Virus record (IMG/VR): IMGVR_UViG_3300030503_000212 | Coordinates: 1 to 64,000 of that record | Length of the DNA stretch: 64,000 bases | DNA from: a virus | Reading direction: 5' to 3' (one strand) | In this document: in pieces, positions 53,448 through 62,603 of the stretch | Numbering within the stretch: the stretch's first letter is position 1 | Layout of the letters: the number at the start of each line of letters is the position of its first letter | The notes under the pieces: model-generated | What the model was told of the DNA's origin: nothing | What the model saw: only the letters and a program-made list of their open reading frames with translations | The model's database searches: none | Made by a program: the position numbers and the translations under genes

Positions 53448-54846
53448 TGAGGTTCCCAAGCCCACACCCCTCTACGATCAGCAGCCTAGTAGGGATAACG
53501 AGTTCGCCAAAATTCTTAGGGACAAGAAAGCACGCATCAAGCACACCTCGGAACAGCCAGCAAATTTCTTTGAGAATCGTCCTACGCCCGGCGTAACAGC
53601 TGGTGGGCCGGGATCTGGTCGTTATCCTAAAGGTTCGCATCAAGATATTGGTGAGACTCTCAGCAAAAAGATTGGCAAGAACTGGGATGGTGCCGTTAAG
53701 TATTACAACAGTATTCCGAATACGGACGGCGGGCGAATCCTAAATACGGATGAGGCACGAGAACTATCGTCAGCCTATCGCGCTGACCGTACGCGTTCTG
53801 CCGAGGTACACGAACCTGCCAGTCAGTTCATTAAGGATCTGTACGCACACAAGCTCTCACAACCCACGCCTGCCGGGTATAAGCCAGTCGTGCTGTTTAC
53901 AGCGGGTGGTACCGGAGCTGGTAAATCAGTATCGTTGCGGGCTGCTGATCCGCAGGACTTAGCCAGTAAAGCTGAAATCGTTTACGACACAAATATGAAC
54001 AATGTGCCGTCTGCAACCGCCAAAATCAATCAGGCTTTGTCTGCTGGACGCAACGTCCGTATCGCATACACCTACCGAGATCCGGTTGAGGCTATGACGG
54101 GTGGGGCGCTGCCCCGGGCAATGCGGATGGGGAGAACCGTTCCACTTGCAGAGCACATCAAAACCCATGTGGGAGCTTATGCAACAGTAAGTTCATTACA
54201 AAAGATTTATGCGGACAACCCGAATGTGCAGTTTCGGTTGTTCGATAATTCGCGTGGTCCGGGCAATGCTGCACAGGTACTTACTGTTGACGATCTGCCC
54301 AAAATGGCAGATAATGGACTCGAAGGGAGACTACATGAAGCACTTAATCAAGCACGAACCTCCGGGCGAATCTCGGAGGCCGTCTACCAAGGAACCCTCG
54401 GAAAAGGACTGGGGCGAGCAGTTGGTAGCCAATCTGAATCGAAACGTGTTAGCGGAGCAAGAGCAGGAACAGCACGAAGCTCAACAGTAAGTGCTGGCGG
54501 TCCAGGTTCAGGACGCTATCCCAAGGGTTCTGGTAAGCAGAATGGCCCGGTCGGTCGTGCTCCAGCAGGCCGTGACAGCGGAGGAGTACGAGACGGGGCC
54601 GGTGGGTCGGATCTTTATCGGGATCGGCGGATTCAAGCCGCCTATCAGGTAAAACCAGATCAGGCATCATTGGCACGTCTGATGGGTCCAGGTTGTTACC
54701 GTGTTGTTGGAGACCAACTCCTGACGGTTACAAAACATGCTGGCTTGGCTCGTTCGTTTGCAGACCGTATGGCGACCGGTGCCCAAATAGTTCAGGTGTA
54801 CAACGGTGAGGGTAGGGTTATCTATGCAAAGGGTGGTGGAATCTGA
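53425..54846 (+). CDS. Zeta-toxin-like P-loop kinase with GGPGSGRYPKGS modules
   Basis: 473 aa from ATG 53425; GTG 53416 and ATG 53437 are alternatives. A zeta-toxin/UNAG-kinase-like core lies at about 145-300: VVLFTAGGTGAGKSVSLRAA (Walker A), IVYDTNMNNVPSATAKINQA, VRIAYTYRDPVEAMTGG. Two copies of the module AGGPGSGRYPKGS (about 60 and 370) flank it, and the C-terminal quarter is a separate mini-domain (RRIQAAYQVKPDQASLARL). The same module occurs in the head gene at 62604, so this protein may be attached to or packed in the head and carried into the cell. Confidence 0.7.
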   Translation: MPRSMMPSEVPKPTPLYDQQPSRDNEFAKILRDKKARIKHTSEQPANFFENRPTPGVTAGGPGSGRYPKGSHQDIGETLSKKIGKNWDGAVKYYNSIPNTDGGRILNTDEARELSSAYRADRTRSAEVHEPASQFIKDLYAHKLSQPTPAGYKPVVLFTAGGTGAGKSVSLRAADPQDLASKAEIVYDTNMNNVPSATAKINQALSAGRNVRIAYTYRDPVEAMTGGALPRAMRMGRTVPLAEHIKTHVGAYATVSSLQKIYADNPNVQFRLFDNSRGPGNAAQVLTVDDLPKMADNGLEGRLHEALNQARTSGRISEAVYQGTLGKGLGRAVGSQSESKRVSGARAGTARSSTVSAGGPGSGRYPKGSGKQNGPVGRAPAGRDSGGVRDGAGGSDLYRDRRIQAAYQVKPDQASLARLMGPGCYRVVGDQLLTVTKHAGLARSFADRMATGAQIVQVYNGEGRVIYAKGGGI

Positions 54847-55094
54847 TGATCGATCTTAAGGATACGGAGACTGCTGTTCAATCGGAATATGGTTGGTTAC
54901 TGGACAACGGCTTGTTGTGCATCGGCCTTGGCTCGTGCAGCATGGTGGATTGGGTAACGTATACCGATGAGAATGCCATTCGATTTGCTCGCGCCCAAGA
55001 TGCGGTGAATATGCGATCAGCGCTTAGAGGCGTCAACATGGGAATCTCTATGATGATGGATCGGTGTAAGCCGGTGGAGCATGCTTGGGGCTAG
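54846..55094 (+). CDS. Hypothetical protein
   Basis: 82 aa, start in the previous stop (ATGATG). LLDNGLLCIGLGSCSMVDWV, then NMGISMMMDRCKPVEHAWG. No family recognised. Coupled to the zeta-toxin-like gene. Confidence 0.55.
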   Translation: MIDLKDTETAVQSEYGWLLDNGLLCIGLGSCSMVDWVTYTDENAIRFARAQDAVNMRSALRGVNMGISMMMDRCKPVEHAWG

Positions 55095-55166
55095 TCAACG
55101 ATATTTCGTGACACCAGAATCTCGCTTGTGGTATTTGTATTGCAGCGCGGTGAAAGGAACACCCCC

Positions 55167-55652
55167 ATGAATCTTGAACAGACATTGAGCCTACAAGCAG
55201 CGAAAAAGGCTCCTGAGGGTGACGGAGAGCCCGGACCCGGACACAAGATTTTCAATGGTTTCTTTGTTAAGGTTGAGCACCCAGCAGGCAGTGTACGCAC
55301 TGGGATCGCTCCCGATGGTCAGACATGGGCCGTACGAATGGCTAATGACTACGGTGAGCTCCCAGGCTCGATTGGGAGCGACGGAGATCCGGTGGATGCC
55401 TATCTAGGTCCCCACAATGATGCTAAACTCGTACACGTCATCCATATGCATGATCCTGACGGGGCATATAACGAGGACAAAGCCATGATCGGGTTCAAGG
55501 GCCAGAAGTCTGCTATCGCCGCGTTTCGTAAGCATTATGCGCCGGGCGTAGCCAAAATCGGGGCTATTACATCACATACTGTTGCTGGTTTTCGTAAGCA
55601 AGTGCGACTGTCGAAAAAGGCAGGCGGCAAAAAGCTACACGCAACTTACTAA
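55167..55652 (+). CDS. Inorganic-pyrophosphatase-like domain protein
   Basis: 161 aa from ATG 55167 with GAAAGGAA upstream. FVKVEHPAGSVRTGIAPDGQ, WAVRMANDYGELPGSIGSDG, DPVDAYLGPHNDAKLVHVIH and GAYNEDKAMIGFKGQKSAIA carry the D.D.VDv-type core of the pyrophosphatase-like fold found in phage head proteins. Here it stands alone. Whether it is active is unknown; it may hydrolyse pyrophosphate or be structural. Confidence 0.72.
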   Translation: MNLEQTLSLQAAKKAPEGDGEPGPGHKIFNGFFVKVEHPAGSVRTGIAPDGQTWAVRMANDYGELPGSIGSDGDPVDAYLGPHNDAKLVHVIHMHDPDGAYNEDKAMIGFKGQKSAIAAFRKHYAPGVAKIGAITSHTVAGFRKQVRLSKKAGGKKLHATY

Positions 55653-55709
55653 TGATTTACCTGTGCAGCGAGCAATCGCTCTCTAGAACATTCTTATGAG
55701 GGCGTGACG

Positions 55710-57203
55710 ATGGCAGCTCCTACAGGACCCATTCAACTCATCGGTACAATAGAAAGTTCCTTGGGAGTTCCGTTCAACGGGGCTTTTCTATTGCAGTTGA
55801 ATACATACGGCTCCGTTTTACCATCAGCCGGTGGTGGGAAATACATCGGAGTCAGTCCAACTACTGTTGTACGTGTTCCGGTTATCAATGGACAGGTACA
55901 GGCATCACCCCAGATTTATGTTTGGGGCAACGATGCAATGCAGGGCAATACGTGGTACATCGTCAAGCAGATAGACAGTAACGGCAACATTCTGATGACG
56001 ATTAATGTGCTGATCGTTGGCAGCTCTCCCTATGATTTGGGATCGATGCAGCCCTATCAGACAGCCGGACTTCCGTCGTATCTGGCTATCGGGCAGCTCC
56101 TGGGCCAACCCGGCCCTCCATTAGTCCCGTACGGCGCGTGGTCGTCAACAGTAAATTACCCTGCTGGAGCTGTGGTCTCGAACGGTGGCCAATCCTTTAT
56201 CAGCTTGCAGGCCGGAAACATTGGATACCCTCCTACGCTTGCAGGATCAGCTCCATTCTGGATGCTACTGGCGAACGGCTATCAGCTCAATGAGTACATT
56301 GCATCGATCACATTCACAGGCGTTCAGACAATGGTCGTTACACATGGGCTTAATACGCTAACGCCTATCATCCAAGCATTTGTAGCATCTGGAACGACGC
56401 AGTACACAGCAAATGTTATTGACGCGAACAATATTCAGCTCAAGTGGTTTGGAGCAGCGGTTGTTCAGTTGCTCGTTGCCACACCCTCCGAGTTCATCAA
56501 CACAGCAGCCTCATACAACGCATCAGCTCTGCCGACTGGTGGACTTGTAGCCCATTGGCCGATGAACGAGGGTTCAGGATCGACGTTCTACAACACACAA
56601 AATAGTGCGAACAACATTACAGCCACTGGTGTTACCTGGGCTGATCTACCGGGTACATCTCAGCTTGCTCCAACATTTGCTGATGGTAGTTCTGCTGTTG
56701 CTGCTGTCGTCGATCCTCTAGCGGACTTTGATGGGTCAAAACCGTTCTGTGTTTCGATGTGGATTGAGAACAATGCGCCGGATACACACATCAGAAATCT
56801 GTTGACAGGTTTGTTTCCAGGTGGGATCGCAAACCAGAACACAACGGGTTTCAACTGGACGATTCAAGGGGCAACCGGGTCTCTCGTTCGGAATTTCAGT
56901 ACACCCACAACAGTCGGCACGCTTTATCACATTGTTTGGATGTATGACGGATCAAAGAGTGCTGGAGCTGTCAGCTCGTTGACCGGATTGTTCCGATACG
57001 TCAATGGTGCGGCTGATAATAATACGTTCGGACCGACAACCAGCAATCTCACAGTCACACAGTTCTCAGCCACGCCCGTTACATTGGGTGGCGCTGCTAG
57101 TGGCGGCTTTGTGGGCAAGATTGCTGGTCTCCGTGTCTACAACAGAATGTTGCAGGCTTTTGAAATCACACAGCTTTATCAAGCTGGACCGGCAGGAGTG
57201 TAG
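55710..57203 (+). CDS. Tail fibre / receptor-binding protein
   Basis: 497 aa. N-terminal strand-rich part, then a carbohydrate-binding-like module (WSSTVNYPAGAVVSNGGQSF, ISLQAGNIGYPPTLAG), and a C-terminal LamG/concanavalin-type jelly roll (GLVAHWPMNEGSGSTFYNTQ, FDGSKPFCVSMWIEN, GGFVGKIAGLRVYNRML). Such modules bind surface sugars. It is followed immediately by the tailspike, so both are probably at the tail tip. GTGACG precedes the start. Confidence 0.75.
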   Translation: MAAPTGPIQLIGTIESSLGVPFNGAFLLQLNTYGSVLPSAGGGKYIGVSPTTVVRVPVINGQVQASPQIYVWGNDAMQGNTWYIVKQIDSNGNILMTINVLIVGSSPYDLGSMQPYQTAGLPSYLAIGQLLGQPGPPLVPYGAWSSTVNYPAGAVVSNGGQSFISLQAGNIGYPPTLAGSAPFWMLLANGYQLNEYIASITFTGVQTMVVTHGLNTLTPIIQAFVASGTTQYTANVIDANNIQLKWFGAAVVQLLVATPSEFINTAASYNASALPTGGLVAHWPMNEGSGSTFYNTQNSANNITATGVTWADLPGTSQLAPTFADGSSAVAAVVDPLADFDGSKPFCVSMWIENNAPDTHIRNLLTGLFPGGIANQNTTGFNWTIQGATGSLVRNFSTPTTVGTLYHIVWMYDGSKSAGAVSSLTGLFRYVNGAADNNTFGPTTSNLTVTQFSATPVTLGGAASGGFVGKIAGLRVYNRMLQAFEITQLYQAGPAGV

Positions 57204-57206
57204 ATC

Positions 57207-59579
57207 ATGTCCATCGTAGCGTTTCCAGCACAAGTTTCGAGCACTACTTTCTATGCCAGTCAATGCGGCTGTGCCCTTGATGGTGTGACAGATGATGCTC
57301 CAATCATCAATGCCATTCTCGCTACAGCAACACAGGCTACGCCCATTAAGTTCATCATTGATGGCTTAGCAGCGGTATCTGACCTTACGATCTCGCCCCT
57401 TGGTTTCACAACGATTGAGGGTTTGGGTTGGTCAACAGGATTTATCCGGATTCCCTCGGGTACGTTCTCCAATAACGGTATCAGCATTGGGCCGTATTCG
57501 TTATCCAATCCTTATCAGGATGGACAGACTGTTGCGTCGCCTGCAATAACAGCGAACTACATTGAGTTGCGTGATTTCAGTATGAATCTGAATTTCCCAT
57601 CGGGGAATCCGTCGTTTACAGCAGCGAATTTCCCTGTGTCTGGCGCACCACCTCATGCAACGTTTGGAATTTGTCTATTCGGTTGCAATGAAGTATTGAT
57701 CGATCATCTCCTGCTTTTAGCACCTCCGTACTACAACATTCTTGTGTCGAACTGCACGAACGTAACGGTCCAAAATTGTGATCTCTTGTCCAACACGCAA
57801 CTGCGTGATGGTGTTCACATTGACGGGCCGTCATCCAACATCAAGGTGCTCAATTGCGATATTGCAACTGGCGATGACGGTATCGCGATTAACTGCCCTG
57901 AGGGTGCTGGTGGTGATATCAACGGTGTGTTCATTGACAACTGCCGGTTCACAGCTGCGGGTAGCTTGGTGCGTATTTACACGTCAACATCCGCACTCCC
58001 AGGAGCTATTTATCATGCCCGCAACATTGTGATTTCGAACTGCACTGGAACATCACTCGGTGCGCCGATTCATATTGGTGTTGAGGGTGCTCCAGCATCT
58101 ACTGTGGAGCAGGTGCATGATGTCATTGTGAGCAATTGCAGCTTTGGATCAAATGCAGCTGAGAGTGTTGGTTTCCTTTCAATCAACATGCCGTTCGATC
58201 TGGTCATCATCCGTGACTGCATATATTTGCCGACAACAACGAGCCCGGTGGTGGCTGTACAGTCGCTTTCGACAGCAGGTACATTGGAACTGCGCAACCT
58301 CAAGGTCATGCGGAATGCAGATGGCAACGCGGCACCTGCGTTTATTTCACTGCAAAACTGCACGATTAACAAATTGGTCCTTGATATTAGTGTTGAGGAT
58401 TTGGTGGGGAGTTCCTACACACCACTCCCAACAGTAATAACTGCATCAGGAGCATTCGGCAGCGGCAGCGGCTCAACAATAAGTCATCTTGTCATTGAGC
58501 GAATCGGTACGCTCCATATTACTCAGCTATTTGACTCTACGTTTGGACCCGCCTTTACGGTTACATCCGTTGAGGGCAGCGGTGTTCTGAACACAGGCTG
58601 GGAGATACCAGATGCCAACATGGGCAACAACTCGCCTTATATCTCCAGCACAGAGGCCGGGGATGTGTCGATCAAAATTAGTGGTGTGCCTTATGCGTTT
58701 CAGTTCTCATCCGGGGTTGCTCCGCTTGCATTCAATTTGCTGTCTAGCGGAGTAAATCTTTCAGCAGCGATGGTCCTGGGTAGTGGGGCGAGCCTGACAG
58801 CGAGCGGTGGTGGTTCGATTAGTGCTAACGAGCTGAACGGTGCGCTTGTTCCCGCATCGAGCGCGGTACTAGGCTCAAATTCGTTGGGACAGCTTACCAA
58901 TAACTCAGCGTCGTTCCCATCGTTGACAGGGACCAACCTGCACACAGGGGCTAATACGTTTTCTGGTGTGGTGACGGGAGCAGGCTTTACGGCAACCGGT
59001 GCAGCCCCACTCCTTATCCCCAATAGCACGTTCATCGAAGCACTAACGAGCGGTGGCGGCGCTGCTGCAATCATTGGGGTGAGTGGTGGCGCGGGCAATG
59101 CACTGTTGGTGGGATCTCCAGCAGCAACTGGCACAGGCGGTGTTCATCTTTACGCCAGCGGTACGGATGCGTTGGATGTCACAAGTCTTGGTGTATTTTC
59201 CAACGTGCCGCTCACAGCTCCGAATATTAATCAGGTTTTGTATGCCGAGTTTTTCCTGGGGCTAACTGGAGCAGTCCTTTCGACGACTGGTGCAATAACA
59301 CCAAGTACGGGTTTATATCGGATATCGACGCAGGTTCGAGTTGTTGGTGGAGCTACAGCTGGGACTGTTGTGTTGACAGCGAACTGGACGGACAGCCATG
59401 CAGTTGAGGGCAATACGATGGCGAATGTTTCCTTAGTAAACGCGTCTAATACGTTCCAAAGTATTATGGTGATAGCCAACGGCGGAACAGCTTTGAAATT
59501 CAATACCACATGCGCCGCGACAGGATCTTATTCGTATGATCTTGCAGTCATGTTCGAGTTAATACCCGCAGTAGCTTAG
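57207..59579 (+). CDS. Tailspike with right-handed beta-helix (pectate-lyase-3-like)
   Basis: 790 aa. CGCALDGVTDDAPIINAILA is the usual opening of phage beta-helix proteins, followed by many N..N..I-type rungs (IEGLGWSTGFIRIPSGTFSN, NCDIATGDDGIAINCPEGAG). The DDG and HIDGPSSNIKVLNC rungs resemble glycoside-hydrolase family 28. The C-terminal 120 residues (GLYRISTQVRVVGGATAGTV) form a jelly-roll trimerisation or binding part. Probably cleaves a host capsule or O-antigen. Catalytic residues cannot be assigned surely. Confidence 0.78.
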   Translation: MSIVAFPAQVSSTTFYASQCGCALDGVTDDAPIINAILATATQATPIKFIIDGLAAVSDLTISPLGFTTIEGLGWSTGFIRIPSGTFSNNGISIGPYSLSNPYQDGQTVASPAITANYIELRDFSMNLNFPSGNPSFTAANFPVSGAPPHATFGICLFGCNEVLIDHLLLLAPPYYNILVSNCTNVTVQNCDLLSNTQLRDGVHIDGPSSNIKVLNCDIATGDDGIAINCPEGAGGDINGVFIDNCRFTAAGSLVRIYTSTSALPGAIYHARNIVISNCTGTSLGAPIHIGVEGAPASTVEQVHDVIVSNCSFGSNAAESVGFLSINMPFDLVIIRDCIYLPTTTSPVVAVQSLSTAGTLELRNLKVMRNADGNAAPAFISLQNCTINKLVLDISVEDLVGSSYTPLPTVITASGAFGSGSGSTISHLVIERIGTLHITQLFDSTFGPAFTVTSVEGSGVLNTGWEIPDANMGNNSPYISSTEAGDVSIKISGVPYAFQFSSGVAPLAFNLLSSGVNLSAAMVLGSGASLTASGGGSISANELNGALVPASSAVLGSNSLGQLTNNSASFPSLTGTNLHTGANTFSGVVTGAGFTATGAAPLLIPNSTFIEALTSGGGAAAIIGVSGGAGNALLVGSPAATGTGGVHLYASGTDALDVTSLGVFSNVPLTAPNINQVLYAEFFLGLTGAVLSTTGAITPSTGLYRISTQVRVVGGATAGTVVLTANWTDSHAVEGNTMANVSLVNASNTFQSIMVIANGGTALKFNTTCAATGSYSYDLAVMFELIPAVA

Positions 59580-59613
59580 CGCAACATAAAGTCAGTGGGA
59601 AAGGGACTTATTT

Positions 59614-60099
59614 ATGACGGTCAATCAAATATGGATCAGGATCATTGACAGTATTCTCAGTGGGGCAGCATTCTCGATATTTGCCTGCATCTTGATGTTT
59701 GCCCGGTACAGGAAACAGAACAGTAAAGGTGTGTTGTTCGCAATTGCATTTTGCATCATTACAGCAGGCAACGCCTTTTGTGTGGCATACGACCTGTACA
59801 ACAATTCTCACGTACTGATGACAATCATAGGGCCGCTTGCATCAGTCACTAAGATTCTGTTCGCACTGTACTGCTGGCATAATTTCAGTGCGATTGCTAT
59901 TGTTGTCCGCAAGCACATACAAGACTACTTTTTGCAGAACAATCCTGAGGCGCATATTGACCGGCAGCAGCGTCGGATAAATCTGGGATACCTATCAGAG
60001 ATGACACGAGCACGGGCCACTGCGGTTTTGTCTTGGACGATGATGAGGAGCACGGCAAATGACAATCCCGATTCCGGCGTGGGTATCAACCCTCGGTAG
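59614..60099 (+). CDS. Membrane protein, holin candidate
   Basis: 161 aa with three or four membrane helices in the first 110 residues (IDSILSGAAFSIFACILMFA, GVLFAIAFCIITAGNAFCVA, LMTIIGPLASVTKILFALYC), then a charged tail. Sits in the lysis region two genes upstream of further membrane genes. Overlaps the next gene by 41 nt. No family recognised. Confidence 0.6.
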   Translation: MTVNQIWIRIIDSILSGAAFSIFACILMFARYRKQNSKGVLFAIAFCIITAGNAFCVAYDLYNNSHVLMTIIGPLASVTKILFALYCWHNFSAIAIVVRKHIQDYFLQNNPEAHIDRQQRRINLGYLSEMTRARATAVLSWTMMRSTANDNPDSGVGINPR

Positions 60100-60412
60100 T
60101 TTGTCGCCCCTCATCGTGGGGGTGGCTGGCATTCTGGTGGGCCGTAAAACAAAAGCGGCGACGGACGATGTCAGGTACAGTGATTTGCATACGCGCATCA
60201 CCACTCTTGAGGAGGTCCAGTCAAAGCATGTGCAGACTTTAGCAGCCGTGCAACAGACTTTAGAGTTCTTTGAGGATCGGTTTATTCGCATAGAGCAGGT
60301 TGGCGATGCTACAGCTGGAATGGTTGCTGAAATGCGTGGAATGCTTTATGCCATGAACGGACAAGTTCCGCCCCCGATACAAATAGCTCCGATGCTGCCG
60401 AGGCGCAGATAG
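60059..60412 (+). CDS. Single-helix membrane protein with coiled coil, holin-like candidate
   Basis: 117 aa. One N-terminal membrane helix (STLGSLSPLIVGVAGILVGR), then a coiled coil (DLHTRITTLEEVQSKHVQTL) and a Pro-rich end. The size and layout recall holin-like or membrane-anchored accessory proteins. GAGGAGC upstream. The function is inferred from position only. Confidence 0.5.
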   Translation: MTIPIPAWVSTLGSLSPLIVGVAGILVGRKTKAATDDVRYSDLHTRITTLEEVQSKHVQTLAAVQQTLEFFEDRFIRIEQVGDATAGMVAEMRGMLYAMNGQVPPPIQIAPMLPRRR

Positions 60413-61134
60413 TGAATCAGTTCGATATACAAACCGCAGCGCTCTCTAATCGCAGGTGCTGGCAGATAGCACGTAAGACATTACGGGTTGACCCACGCTG
60501 TGCCCAGAGAGATCAGCTCCAACTTTATGTTGCACGTTTACACGATGCATTGGATACGATAGGCGACGAGTACCTGAACGATCCAGATACTGTTGAGGAC
60601 AACACGAACAAGCATCATGGGATCTTGCTGGCAGTGGCTACCCCCATGATTGCCGGAGCCTATCTGGCAGGCTATCGCCAGACGAGTGCAATCCTTGATC
60701 AGAAAGTATCTCCGGCAACGGTCCAGCTGATTCAAGCTGAGGCTCAAGGCCGGGCCGGGTACATGGCGTCAACCATGACCCAGACGACGCGGGAACGGGC
60801 TCCTGTGCTCTCGGGCGACCCAGACAGCGATCAGGAGCTTACCCAGGCATTCAGGGGTGGTTATACGTTCTCTAAAGATCGTGCTAAGGCTGCTACGACC
60901 TACGAGATGGTCAAAGGCTATAAGGCCATGGTGGAACGCTCCCTGAGAGCCTCAGGACAGTCTTGGGGCAAGTGGTGGGAAGTTTCTGATGCTCATGAGG
61001 TTCAGGATGACTGCGATTTGAACGAGGATGCTGGCGTAATCCCGATAGGGCAGGAGTTTCCGTCTGGAGATCAACAGGAACCTCAACACCTTTTTTGCCA
61101 ATGTAGTGTTTTCTATACAAGGATGGATCTATGA
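60412..61134 (+). CDS. Phage minor head protein (SPP1 gp7 / Mu F-like)
   Basis: 240 aa; GTG start overlapping the previous stop. The C-terminus has the diagnostic WWEVSDAHEVQDDCDLNEDA, then IPIGQEFPSGDQQEPQHLFC and QCSVFYTRMDL, i.e. W..s..AH..(D)C..n.g......F..G....P.H..C.C. N-terminal helices (HHGILLAVATPMIAGAYLAG) are typical. Part of head assembly or DNA entry. It lies between membrane and accessory genes, not beside a portal. Confidence 0.75.
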   Translation: MNQFDIQTAALSNRRCWQIARKTLRVDPRCAQRDQLQLYVARLHDALDTIGDEYLNDPDTVEDNTNKHHGILLAVATPMIAGAYLAGYRQTSAILDQKVSPATVQLIQAEAQGRAGYMASTMTQTTRERAPVLSGDPDSDQELTQAFRGGYTFSKDRAKAATTYEMVKGYKAMVERSLRASGQSWGKWWEVSDAHEVQDDCDLNEDAGVIPIGQEFPSGDQQEPQHLFCQCSVFYTRMDL

Positions 61135-61901
61135 CGATCAACAAATGGTGTTTGGTAGCTCTTACGGTGTGTGGTTGTGCCTGCTTAATTGTGTTGACGA
61201 TGTTTCTGTTGACAGCACGCCATACTGACTTAGTGTTGCAGAATCGTACAGCCGTGTTTATGGACTCTACAACGGCAGTTGTCAAAACGTTGACTAAGGC
61301 ATGCCCTATTGGGGTCAGTGCAGGACCCGATTGCGGTCTACTGGTACAGCTCAACAACTCCATTGTGCAGCTCAATAATGTCACTGTGCAATTGAAATCG
61401 GTTGCTGGTGGTGTCAATAATCTTATGTTTGCCAGCACCCAGACAGTCAACAGTCTTAACGCTACGGTTGAAAAGATCAATCGGGACTGTGGGGATAAAG
61501 CTGACGATGCATGCGGAACATTAGCCGACGTTGCCAAGACACTCAACACTTTTCGGAGGACGGCGGGATACGCTGAGATAGCTGCGGATCACGAGGATAA
61601 AAACCTTACGAAACTGGATGGACAAGAGGCTATGCTGTTTAGCGATTTTCATAATACGTTGGGATCAGGCAGAGATAGTATTGACAGTCTGACCATTCTG
61701 TTGAAAAACACAAACATTCCTGTAGTCATAAAGAACGTAGCTGACATGACGACAACCGGCAATCACATGTTGGTTACGGCTGACGCCGTGGAGACCAAGT
61801 TGACGAAATGCACACTACACCCTACGTTCGGCTGCACGTTCAAGGCTGATGCAATCTTTGGAGCTCAGGTGAGCGGCTATATCCTGTCAGGCTTGCACTA
61901 A
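61131..61901 (+). CDS. Membrane-anchored helical protein
   Basis: 256 aa. One N-terminal membrane helix (VALTVCGCACLIVLTMFLLT), then long helical/coiled regions (LLVQLNNSIVQLNNVTVQLK) and four Cys spread in the tail. Placed between head and lysis genes, so it could be a spanin-like or tail-associated membrane protein, but no signal supports this firmly. Function unknown. Confidence 0.55.
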   Translation: MTINKWCLVALTVCGCACLIVLTMFLLTARHTDLVLQNRTAVFMDSTTAVVKTLTKACPIGVSAGPDCGLLVQLNNSIVQLNNVTVQLKSVAGGVNNLMFASTQTVNSLNATVEKINRDCGDKADDACGTLADVAKTLNTFRRTAGYAEIAADHEDKNLTKLDGQEAMLFSDFHNTLGSGRDSIDSLTILLKNTNIPVVIKNVADMTTTGNHMLVTADAVETKLTKCTLHPTFGCTFKADAIFGAQVSGYILSGLH

Positions 61902-61964
61902 TTGTTGTAGAGTAGACGTATTCCTGTGGCAGCATTCATAAGTAAGTTTTGAGGTATAGAGGCG

Positions 61965-62114
61965 ATGGCACACGTCGGACACAAAGTCATGAAATGTCGC
62001 CAGTGCGGCGCAGTCGTTTTGCAGTGCCGTTGTATGGAACCAGATAAGACTGTTGAGTATGTCGACAGCTGTTCGCGTTGTGAATTAGTAGCTGCGACAC
62101 CAGGGAGGGTTTAG
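61965..62114 (+). CDS. Small zinc-ribbon protein
   Basis: 49 aa; GAGG about 10 nt before ATG. HVGHKVMKCRQCGAVVLQCR, then CMEPDKTVEYVDSCSRCEL: C-x2-C...C-x-C...C-x2-C. This small phage zinc-ribbon pattern (KTVE...C..C) is common in many tailed phages. Function unknown. Confidence 0.65.
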   Translation: MAHVGHKVMKCRQCGAVVLQCRCMEPDKTVEYVDSCSRCELVAATPGRV

Positions 62115-62116
62115 CT

Positions 62117-62563
62117 ATGCCGAACGTAAATAACTTTGTGTACGACCATGCCGGATTAGTACTGACAGAGGGTTTTGAGGGTCTACGGTTGGTAGGCTAC
62201 CCGGATGTCAGGGGTGTTCCGACGAACGGCTACGGGCATACAGGACCTGATGTGTATATCGGGCAGATCATCGAACAAGCACAGGCTGAGGCATGGCTGG
62301 CAAGCGATATCGCTTGGGCGGCTCAGGCTGTCAACGATATGGTGACTGTCCCTATCGATCAGAATCAGTTTGATGCCTTGGTAGATTTCGTGTTCAATGA
62401 TGGAGCTCAGGCATTCAAAACTTCACACCTTTTGATATTCATCAACGAAAATAATTTTGCAGCAGCTGAGGACCAGTTTATGTTGTGGGTCAACTCCGGT
62501 GGCAAACGGTTCGATGGTCTGGTACGTCGTCGGACAGCCGAAGTCGCATTATTCAAGCAGTAA
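62117..62563 (+). CDS. Endolysin (GH24, T4-type lysozyme)
   Basis: 148 aa. EGFEGLRLVGYPDVRGVPTN, then GYGHTG holds Glu21, Asp30 and Thr36, the 11/20/26 catalytic set of T4 lysozyme with the same spacing. NQFDALVDFVFNDGAQAFKT and KRFDGLVRRRTAEVALF complete the fold. Cuts peptidoglycan between MurNAc and GlcNAc. No signal peptide or binding domain, so a holin is needed. The fold implies a Gram-negative host. GGGAGGG precedes the start. Confidence 0.88.
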   Translation: MPNVNNFVYDHAGLVLTEGFEGLRLVGYPDVRGVPTNGYGHTGPDVYIGQIIEQAQAEAWLASDIAWAAQAVNDMVTVPIDQNQFDALVDFVFNDGAQAFKTSHLLIFINENNFAAAEDQFMLWVNSGGKRFDGLVRRRTAEVALFKQ

Positions 62564-62603
62564 AACGCGAACAAGTTCATAGATTCAAAATGGGAGAAAC
62601 ACA